Shown: piece after piece, positions 9,810 through 21,212 of the stretch | Layout: every line of letters begins with the position of its first letter | Position numbering within the stretch: position 1 is the stretch's first letter | Assembly (NCBI GenBank): GCA_963669155.1 | Contig: OZ022596.1 | Span: 14,698,776 to 14,762,775 of the forward strand | DNA from: Arbacia lixula | Lineage: Eukaryota > Echinodermata > Echinoidea > Arbacioida > Arbaciidae | Direction of reading: 5' to 3' | DNA: 64,000 bases | Position numbers and translations under genes: made by a program | Notes under the pieces: generated by a model | Databases searched by the model: none | Told to the model about the DNA's origin: nothing | Seen by the model: only the letters and a program-made list of their open reading frames with translations

Positions 9810-12800
9810 TCAATCGCTGTCATCCAGCTGATCAAATTCCTGAAAACAAAAAAGGTAAGAGGAAAAGGCATGTAGATCTTGAAGTTCATGTGTGCTTCCT
9901 GAAGACTTTTGTATTTGAATTACAAAAAACAGAATACTATGTGACATGCAAAACATATACTAAACAAGACGAGTCTCGCCTTATTTCACAATGGCCTCAT
10001 ATAATTTGACCTATTGACCCCGAGATGACCTTTGACCTCATCCTCATCAACACTACTACCCAAGGCTCATTTGTACTAATTATGAAAAATGAGAGCAAGT
10101 TCAACCAAAATTATTTGTAACAGACTAACAGACCAAAAGACTAACAGGAAAAGTGATTACTAGGTCTCAGCCAAACTTCTTTCAGGCAAGACAAAAAGAG
10201 TATGACATAGAAATGCCAAGAAGGAGGGAGCATTAACCGAGTACCGGGTATCTATGATGCAAGCGTCTCCCATTCCAGAATATTTAAGATAGTGTAACAC
10301 TTTAACAAAAGTCAAGAAACTCAAGATGAATCAGCAGTTAAACCATATATAAACATGTATGAAATCTCACAGTCTTGCTACCATAGCTATCTTTTCAGGT
10401 TCAGTGAAAAAGGATCCTTGTTTAGGTTTCAAATACCTCATTTTGTATTGACCATTGTCTAGATTCATATACAGTACGCACTCATCAGCAATGTACTGCT
10501 TGCCTCCACACATCAAGGCAGTGAAGAGAGCAGAGTGATGTCTGCTAGAATTGCAGTCTCTGGTCTCGAGGAGGAATTTTAGACTACCCGCCCAAAACAC
10601 AACTCAATCAAAATGAAGTGATCAATATAATTCTGCCTGAAGTCACTTCCATGTGAAGATGTGATCGTGCCTTCAAAGACAAGGTAGCACATCAGCATAA
10701 GTGATGAAACTCACCAGGAATTGGCTGTATAACAATACAATAACGTGTATGAAATCTTACAATCATAGCCTCACAAACCTTATCAGGGAAAGTGAAAAAC
10801 TATCCTTGTTTACGTTTGAACAGCATCGAGCATGTCTACATTCATAATCATATTGTTCCTCTCAGCCTGCTATGTGGGCATTACTTCCATTGAACGTATG
10901 CAGTGTGGATTGGACAGGTGTGGACCAAAGCGCAGAGCAGTCTCCGGTTTCTAGGCCTAAAATTTCAGACAACCACCCTAAATCCTCCTGTAAATCTTCT
11001 GATTGCTATAATTTTGCATAAAATCAGTTTCCAGTTCTATTATTTGGGGGAAAGTTCTACAACAGTATCTTCTTCCATGTTCCATGGTTTTTACCCCCCC
11101 CCCCCCCCCCAAAAAAAAAAAAAAAAAAAAAAAAATGCAAAAGGGCACCCAGACTTTAAAATGTAAAAAGCTAAACCTACCAGACTGAGGCTCCGGGGTT
11201 CAATCAACAAGCCGTTTCTCTCGCTGTCACTCTCCCCGGACCCGGTGCTGAAGTCCAGCTTACTGGGTGTGATCCTTGGGGTGCGGGAGGGGGTCCTGGC
11301 TGGGGTGCGGACAGGGGTCCGGGAGGGGGTGCGGGAAGGGGTGTAGCTCCGACCATTCTTGACCAAGCTGATGTTGGGGCTGTGCGATGGGTCAAGCCTA
11401 TGAGGAAAAAAAGAAAGTTCAGGTATATCAATGCTACAGTTCTGGAATCATGGACAAGTGAATGGTAACTTCCCTGCAAATTTATACGTATTATTTGACT
11501 TCAAATGTAATCAGCTGTAATTGTTTATACTCACTGATTACAATCATCTCCATGCAGTTTTAGACATCGAATGCAATCACAGATTGTTATCAAATACACT
11601 CCAATCCATGCATTTACACAGATTATTTACATTCGAAGGCAATCAGCTCTACTTGTTTGTTCACACTGAATGAAAGTTGCTCCATGAATTTGTGCACATT
11701 AATTCTCGATATCACAAATAATTATGAAATATTACAGCGCAAGGCGATTTTCAGATTTGTTGACGTGCAATCGGTTGCAATCATATCATTGCATTCACAC
11801 ACATTGAATCCTTCACCGATTGCAATCAATAAGCCAGTTTGTAGTTACACCATGGTCGGACAATCCACTGAATTACATACTCAAGAATGCACACTTTGAT
11901 TTGTTCTTGAAGCAGTGTTGGGTGATGAATGTAAGCATGCTCATAACAACAATAGAAGCAGGTGCACGTGGTGAAACGTTCTTTCACTACCATATAAGAG
12001 CTGAATAGCTGTTCTTGTATCTGCATGATAATGGGTATGAATGCAGTCGGCCATCTAATGAATTTCTATTTTACTCTGTGATTGGTTTGATTGACCTGAG
12101 ATCATTTGTACTAGTAATAATCTGCTCATACACACATTGCAATAACGAACTGGCTTAGTTCAGTCAGAAATTACGAGGGTTGCACAGCCAGGCTTGGCTG
12201 ATGCAAAAGGGGAAGGATGCAATCAGTTCTTTTGGTTTGTACACATTGATTGCAATCACCCACTGCTTATCAGTTGCAATCATCTCATTGCGTTGAATCC
12301 TTCACCTACATCAATTGATTGCAATCTCTGTTCTTTGATCAGGAGGGTTGTGCACTCACCTTGTAAAGCCTGTTTTGGTTGATGCGATAGGGGAGGAGCT
12401 CCGTGGGGACGGGCCTCGGGATTGTTTGAGCAGCTTGGGTGTAGCTGGCACCAGGAACAGCCCAGAACTGCAAGACAATTCCAGTCAGCAATCATGAATG
12501 AATGAATGAATGAATGAATGAATGAATGAATGAATGAATAAATGAAGGAATGAATGAATAAATGAATGAGTGATTGAATGAATAAATGAATTAATTAATG
12601 GGAGTGGCTTGCACCAGGAACAGCGCAGAACTGCAAGGTAATTCCAATCAGCAATCATGAATGAATGAACATTTGACTTCCACCAGCATGACATACTATT
12701 AACACATATTTCAAGTGTACATGAACATAAATATATTAATGAAATGTAGACAGTAGTCTTATCAATTAAAATCATATTGAATCGAACTTTGGTCTAAACA

Positions 12801-15800
12801 TGACTACCAGTGTGAATTTAGCACCCTATGCCAAAATGCATGCATTCATAATTGGATTGTTTTAAAGTGTATGTGGCATATGTGATAAATCAAGTGCACT
12901 TATTTGCTGTCATGCCTTGAAATCTGCTTAAACCGTGGTGTAAATCAAGAACTCCTTTGGACCAAAACGTTTGTGTGAACTCAACTTACCTGTTGAGTGC
13001 AGACTGGCTGTGTTGAACGCTGTGGGACTCTTCCTCACTAGAGAATGAAATACTGCCAAGTGGACATCCCAGCGAGCCATGGGAAACATCGCTCTCAAAT
13101 ATTTCATCTAAAGAGAGAGAGGGAAGAGAGAGAAGGATGACAACGTAAGACAATGTTTGCAGTTATACACATTGCCTGTTTTGTACAGTAATACGCTAGA
13201 TCTTGGGCCAACATTACAAAGAGCTATGACTAATTGTATATTGATAATGCAATTCACTGTCCGATTAGAAATTCCATTTTCACTGACTTACAAAGATGAT
13301 ACATAATACAAAAAGGAATGTGACACCAAATAAGTTACATATAAACAGGAAGACATATGCAATTATTAGGCAGTAAGGACATTAGCTTTATTAGTTTCCT
13401 GTTTTACAATTACTGGACTGTCTTCCTTCACTCAATAATTCTGTAATGAACCCAGGTACTTGATGAAGAAAAGCTTTGTATACAATTAGTAAGACTTTGA
13501 ATGCTATTCTCTGTCGTACTGGTAACCAGTGTAGTTTCTTAGTATTTGTGTGATGCATGTTTTCTTTTTCATACAACCAAACATAAGCCTTTGCACAAGT
13601 GTTTATTATTGATCATACCATTCATATCAACTGATCTATTGATCATACCATTGATATCAACTGATCTATTGATCATTTTTTTTTATCATTTTATTCAAAT
13701 GTATAGATATATAGAACACAAGGTAACACAGAGCCCAGGATACATGTTTATCAACAAAATACAGGGCATATTTACAAAGTACATTTACAAAAGAAAATTA
13801 ACAAACATTTGACAAACGTAATGAGAAGTAAAACTACAGAATAGAGATGGGATTGTTGTGAATATAACATGCCTGAATGTTGACAAAGCTTCGTTCACAT
13901 TTGGAATTGGTATTATGGTATATTCATGTTATTACCGCATGTTACTTAACTCAGTCCCAGATACATAATCAAATTCAACATCAACTTTAACCCTGAAATG
14001 TTATGAGTGATATCCTTTTGTCTCACGTTGAGTATATAGAAATTTTTGCAAATATAAATTCACTCTATAATTCTTAATCAACTAATTGCATGAAATGGAA
14101 GTTTATTCTTGAAATCAATTGTAAATCCATATCACAAAGAAGCTACAATCGATAACTCACGTAACTTGCAATTGATATTGATCATAGCTTCTGTGGATCC
14201 ATCTTAACGACATGATGGATTGCAGAATCATGCAAGTACTATGACTTGCAATAGATAGCAGTGACGGTTTGTGATACCGTGAGTTGCAACAGATAGCAAG
14301 TCCCTCTTTGTGATTCAGGGCTAAGGGTAGGCTGGAACCTGGGACCTTGACATCTTATGTCACAGGTCAAAACCACCATGTCGCATTAATTTATTCGGGA
14401 TGGAGGTCTTCTTAGAGCAGAGTAAATCAGTATTTGTCATTTGTCATTAATAGACCAGTTTACTAACATATTCAAATTTTATGCATATGAGTTAAACAAA
14501 GGTTGCCCCTGACAACTGGAAAGCTTGCCCAAGGTTTGACCGACATAGCAACAACTAATGTATGCAAAGTGGAATCCAAGTACTGAAATACCATTGTTAC
14601 ATACAGGTTAATGGAATAACTCGTTACTAGGCCCGGAGGGAAGAAACATCCATAAATTTGACCACATTAGTAAATCAAATTTTTATTATGAAACGGATGT
14701 GCTGTCCATTTGAAATCAACATAACTTCAAAAACACAAAATTTAGAGCATAATCATGCCTATTTGAAGATTTGGCGATCGTATGACCCCTATTCGGCTTT
14801 GAAAAATCATTACAGAGGTAATACACATACAGTTGGGCCTGAGCTCAATGTCACAGCTTATTGCAATCTATTGCAGTCAGACTGCAGTCAATGTATGGAG
14901 CTGATTGCATTTGATTGCAATCACTGTGCATTTGATCTCAGGCTCCACTGTAAATGCCCCAAATGGATTCTTCTATAGCAGAAATTTGTGGACTTTCATG
15001 TGATGATTGTTTATTATTTTAATTAGTTAATATGAAACCTTATAGCCTCAATACACACATTTGTGGTACTTAGTTCAAAATGGGATAAATAAATAAACAA
15101 AATTCAATCTGCCATACCATCTGAGAAGCTGAGATCCCACTCTGACGGATGACGCGGCCTGAGGTGAGCACCGTCCGCATCGTCGGTGGGACTCTTGTTG
15201 CCAGGGGAACCCTTCCAAGGAGAGAAGACCCTGGAGATGAGCGCACTCAGGAAGGTGAAGATGAGGATGAACCAGCCAAGGAAAGCCTGCCACTGAACAG
15301 ATGGATATTTCACATCAATATGTTATGTCATTTTGTTCATTCACTATATTTATTCAATTTATTCTACTTACTTTATTTTATTATTATAGAAATAATGAAT
15401 GTTTATGAGTGCAATCGACAGAATATTTCATGAGGTGAAAGATGAAAAGATCCATTCAACGATGTGTAGCTGAGTTGAATCGATCATTAATTTCATCTTT
15501 CACCAAATGAAATATTCTGTCCATTGCACGAATGAAAAAACATTCATTATTTGTTTTATATGACAAATAAGGTTATAGGCAAATTAGCTAGATATGCATA
15601 TATGCACAAGTACAGCTGCTGAGCGGTCGCGGTTTGCATACACAATACACGCGGGTACTGGTGGTTTCGGCGAGCGTGCAATGGATCACAATATCGTATG
15701 GATCCAAAATTGCACGGTTGATGACATCTTTGTAAATGGACCGAATGATAGATATCAAACAACCAATCAAATAACAGGGATCTATCTACGTGTCATATAA

Positions 15801-18800
15801 TAAGCAAAAAATCCATGTTGGTGAAGGTGATGGGACAAACTATCATTTCCGAGGTGATCTGGATGTAGCTATCTTCAGATCGCCGAGGAAGTGATAGTTT
15901 GTATCATTGCCTGAAACCAAAAGTTTATTATTTGCTTTATATTCCACATCTCAAACCAACTATCTATACTAAAAATGACAATTTGACGGACAAAAGTAAT
16001 GTTTACTTCTCTACCTAACTCAGAGCCGCTGGCATGGGGAACACACGTATAGGACGTGCATTAGGACGCGCGTTAGGACGCGTTAGTAGGAGCTACTGTT
16101 AGTCAATTGATAGTCCGAGTGTAACGCACCTTTATTCCGCATGTACTCAAAATATTGATCAAGCGTTAGGACTGTGAGGAGTGAAGAGATCAGCGAAACC
16201 AAAAAGAACTATCACCTCGAGTGTAACAAACTTTTCTTCTCAGGTGATCAGATGGGCAAAACTACGCTTTATCAAGTGATCAACTCTTGACCAATCATAT
16301 AGCAACATTCTTAGTATGTGGAATATAATGTTTATTATTTATTATAGTTAGATTTTGAAGAAGAGGAAGAAGCAGCCAAGGAGAGTTCATACGCAATGGC
16401 TAAGAAACGGTGAAGCCTGAGACCTTTAGATATGAACAGAGTAGTTCTAAAAAGTATGTATCCTTGCATGCATTCAAATCTTTGAATCACTTTGTGTATA
16501 GCACTAATCTCACCTCCCCATTTTGTTTAACAAAATAATTACATAATAAAATCACAGATTAAACCATATCAAAACAAACTCTCTATATCACAACACTTGA
16601 AATCTGTGTGTGTACTGTAATGCATTGACACACTTAAATGTAAAATCATGCTGTGCATAGCATCAACCTCCACGCACTGTACTCTCACTGTTCTGTTTTA
16701 ATAAATCAGTAAAATAATGAAATAATGAAATAATTAAATAATAAAAGAATAACATTAATCATTTTGCCTCACCATTCTATTTGCTGCCCTCTGTCGTCTC
16801 TGCCAGGCAATGGTCCTTTGTACAGAGCTAGTCTCCTCCAAGGCTGCTAGGGTTGGTCTTCTACTGTACACAGGGTCCATCATTTGTTCAATCATTGACT
16901 TCAGCTCCACAGATATGCCTTGATCAATAAGAAGTCAAATTTGAAGAACACTTTTACAGGGGAAACTCCATCCTAAAGTTCAGTCGGTTTGAAGTAAAGC
17001 AAACACATGAAAGAAACGTACTAGTGAAAGTTTAATGAAAATAGATAAATGGATAAGGAAGTTATAAAAGATTCCCATATGTGACATGCATAAGTCGAAG
17101 AGGCCACACCCACCTGCTGTCAGTTGCCATGGTATCCTGCCTTGTCGGAGGTCATGCCATGAGTCACCATTCCTTGGCAGCTCTAGGTCACTGGCTAGTT
17201 CCAAGATTGTGATTCCTAAGCTATGAGAGATAGAAGAGAAAACAAGGTTCTGCGTTTTATTTTGTTTTTCATTTCATCAAGACCTTCTTTTATTTTCGCA
17301 TCTGCTTCTTCCCCCACTTTCATTCATTTTCCTTGATTTCCTTGTTTTCTTCTCCTTCATATCAAGTTATCAAGTTAATCCGTCCTCATCCTACTTTCCA
17401 TCTCATTTTGTTCCTACTTTGTCTTCTTCTGTTCCACATCTTCATCTTTCTCCATCCTCCATCTCTTTCATTCTCCTCTTTCCATCCTACCATCACACCT
17501 GAAGACAGCATGCTTGCTAAAGTGTCCTGTAAGAGCTCAGGTGCTAGGTACTTTGGATCCCCACTCCTTCATTCTTCTCCTTCTATTAATTCCCTCCTTC
17601 TCTTTCTCACTTCCTCATCCCCTTTCCCCTCATTTTCTTCATTCTCTTCATTCCCCTTCTCCTCCATCTCTTCAGTATGTGCCTCCTCTCCTCTCTTTTT
17701 TCTTCCTCACTTTTCTTCCCTCTCCTCCCCTCATCAAACATCAAGGAGAATGCCTATCTCACCTGAAGACATCGGCATCCTTGCCACAGTGTCCCTTCAA
17801 GAGCTCCTCTCCACTCCCTTCCATCTCCACCCTTCTCTTCAGTCCCTTCTTCTCTTATTCCCTGAATTACACTCTCCCTTATCTTTATCCCTCCTTTCTC
17901 CATCCTCCTTCTCTTTAATCTCCTCCTCCTCCTCCTCTTCCCCTCCTTCTTCATTTTTCTGATCCTACTCTTTCTTACCTTTCTTATCCTTCTCTCCATT
18001 TTCCTCTTCCTCCTCTTCAATATCTTCCTCCTTTCCATTTTTCTTCTCCTGTTCATTTTCTGTCCCTCATCAAAAGAAGAGTGTCCATCTCACATGAAGA
18101 CATCAGAGTGCTTGTAAAATGTCCCTGCAAGACCTCCTTCACTTCATTTACCTCCTTCTCTCCACTCTCTTCCCTCTCCATTCTTCTTCTCTTCAATACC
18201 TTCATCTTGCCCCAGCGTTCATCTCTTTCATTCTCCATCTACCATTCTACACTCGTACCTGAAGACATCTGCATGCTTGCCAAAGTGTCCCTGCAAGAGC
18301 TCTGGTGCTAAGTACTTTGGGTCACCTTCCTGGGCATCTAGCATGTCTCTCTAGAGCATAAATAACAAAAATCACAAACACAAATATCAAAGTAAGCTTA
18401 AAGGTAGAGTATCAGGGAAAATTTCGAATAATTATTTGCAGGAGCGATTTTTCAAGCTCTACCATTATGTCATGAGAGGAGTATCCTGTGCACTATACCT
18501 ACTGGTCGATATTCATTTTGGATATGGCCTATTCACAACAATGGTTCAACTTAGACAGCGTACTAATGTAGACTAACTGTAAAAGGGCGCAAAATAAATC
18601 TGATACTGTCACAAAATTATTGAATTTCATCACAGCAGTGGGTGATTTCAATTATTTGCTGTAATCATTATGTGGAAAAACTCAACAAATCATCGTGATT
18701 CTTTTGTTTGGCATCCCATAAATTAAGTACAGCGTTAGTACACTGTTCTGAAGACAAGCCTATGTGAATATGTTGGCTCTACAAATATGTTCAATATCAT

Positions 18801-21173
18801 ATGGCGATATATCTGCATTTTTATAATTTCATACCCTAATACAAGGAGAGCTACAGAATATACATCTACATGGGCAAAGTTCTTAAGAAAGTTCATCCTG
18901 ACAATGGTGTCTCCAGTCGCGCCATGTCTGTCATTAAGGAGCTTTAGATTTCTCATCCATGACGCAGAATCTTCTGATTTGGGGAATCAGCCCGACTGCG
19001 CATGCGCGAGGTAGTCCATCCTGCGTCGCCTATCATGACACAAACTTTCTCAGACAATTTTACATCTTTGCGAAATTTGCGGCGCGGCAAATGATGGTGC
19101 TATTTTACTGTAATGGCTCTGTCAAATTGCGTTGTGTCGCAACATAAACAAATCTAATTATTCACAACGCGGAATGAGGAGAGAAGGGGAGAGAAGATTT
19201 TGCGTCATGGGCTAGGTTGTGAAATCTAACGCTCCCTATTCTTAGCCCTGTCAACAACATCTTGGAACAAATTTCAAAATCGAGAAACTCGCAAAAATAT
19301 CAGCTCATAGAGCATGCTGTACCTCTCTGATGTCTACTGAGAGGCCAAAGTCGCCCAGCTTGCAGACGCCCTCAAAGGAGACAAAGATGTTTTCTGGTTT
19401 CACGTCCAGGTGGAGCAGACCGTTGGAGTGCATGTGATTCAGTCCCTACACAAAGAGATATAAAGCAAACAAAATGACACAAAGATGTTTTCTGGTTTCA
19501 CGTCCAGGTGGAGCAGACCGTTGGAGTGCATGTGATTCAGTCCCTACACAAAGAGATATAAAGCAAACAAAATGACACAAAGATATCACACCATCAATTC
19601 TGCTCTACTCTGCCAAAAGGAAGCAAGTGACAAATCACTGAATTCTGGGTTTTGGTATTTTTAGATTGTACCCAGCATTCCCTATATTCAGGCAAAATCT
19701 AGACAAGAAATGTTCATCTTGCTGCGAGATATTCAATCTAACATGATGTGTGGTGTTGCACTGATGCCAATGCAAGTGACAGACACATTATGCTCATTTA
19801 CAAGAAAAGTCTCTTTTGTTAGTTGCTACCTTTTGTCAGAGTAGGGCAGAATTGTCCATACCACATATAAGGGAAAGTTGTCTCATAATGTTCTAGCTGT
19901 ACAGCGATATTCAGTTGTTGTTTTTCCATACACTTGTGCGCTAGACAAGAAATAGAAATTACTGCAATCCAAATCTGGATGTTGCTGCTCAGTACATCAT
20001 GGCACGAGTTCTCCTGACCTGCAGTATGGAGCATTGGAACGTACACAACAGCTCAAAGGAATTGGCAAAGGGAAAGGGAAAGGGAAGAAAGGGAAGGAGC
20101 CGCAGTTTTAAACCGCAGTATATTTTGTCCAGTTCAGCATGAAACACGATGCTTCAGCCTAAAAAGCATCATGTTTCATGCTGAACTGGATAAACTTATA
20201 AAAAAAAACTGTGGCTCCTTCCCTTTCCCTTTCCCTATGCCAATTCCTTTGAGCTGTAGTGTATGTGGTTCAACCCCTCAACAAAGAAATATAAAGCAAG
20301 AACAACAATAAAACCAGTATATCGCACCATCCCTTAAAAAGTTTTTGGTTCAGCCTCTAGACAAAGGAATATCAAGCAAAACAGAAAACAAAATAGAAAT
20401 ACAGCTTGTCCAATAAAGGGCATTTGTGTACTTTAGGTTTGTATCAATCAGACATGATTATTTATTTATGAGAACTACCTTTTGCATCATCATTCGAAAG
20501 ACAGGGCAAGGGCGCACGCCTCAAACTGTTGCTGATTCTGTTGCTGATTCTGTTGAATAGATTGGTTAATAGATTGGTTAAATAGTTCTAATTACTACAC
20601 AGGAATGTATACTTGTAGTAATTTGGATATTAAAATGCCAAAAAGCCTGGACACCAGGATATATGATGGAGATTGCATGGTGCAAAAGAATTGATATTTT
20701 GTATTTGTATGTGAATACCTGAATTAAGTCCACCATAAAGCTCCACAGGACATGCTCCGGGATGTTATGGTTTTGATCAGCGTATGTCTGCAAACTGAAT
20801 TTTGAGAGATAAACAAACAGGTGTATATTCACTTTAATTACACTCACCAATTACTGATAAAGTTTCCATGTTATACTTGCAGGAGAATGAAAATAGGTTG
20901 AATATTATGAGGGCAGGAAACTATCAGGAAACTATATTGGTAGCAGTTTGAAGAAAATCAGACATATTAGATGTGAGTTAAATTCAAGATTTCTGGCACT
21001 GATATCTGTTCATTGTTTCTCTCCCCCCCCCCCACCCAACACTTCTACCCCCTCTCTCTTATTCCTTCTCTATAACTATATATCTCTATCCATCAACTTA
21101 TACATCTCTGTCTGTTCGTAAATATGTCCTCTGCCTAAGCTCTGTAGAAATTTCAGGTTTCGGTTCTTCATTT

Positions 21174-21212
<39 letters not shown>

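Larger units (their letters stand above)
17225..18255. repeat. Pyrimidine-rich tract with repeated exon-8 fragments
   Basis: About 1 kb of TCC/TTC-rich sequence (plus strand) in PKMYT1 intron 8. Embedded in it at 17494-17561, 17756-17810 and 18087-18138 are three diverged fragments of exon 8 with its donor. The long Pro/Ser frames here are compositional. Confidence 0.85.

Noticed and set aside
10367-10600. 77-codon frame as an additional PKMYT1 exon
   Set aside because: Belongs to the dispersed family C repeat; the true last exon is 9839-9810 and joins in frame.
11091-11366. Polyglycine/Phe tail of the exon-14 frame
   Set aside because: Intron sequence (C-run and A-run) beyond the donor at 11180; the exon ends at 11181.
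17333-17962. 209-codon Ser/Pro/Phe-rich open frame
   Set aside because: Compositional result of the TCC/TTC-rich tract; it overlaps repeat units and PKMYT1 intron 8.
17494-18138. Mutually exclusive alternative exons of PKMYT1
   Set aside because: The copies lack acceptors and 5' halves, and one has length differences that change the frame; better explained as decayed duplicates.
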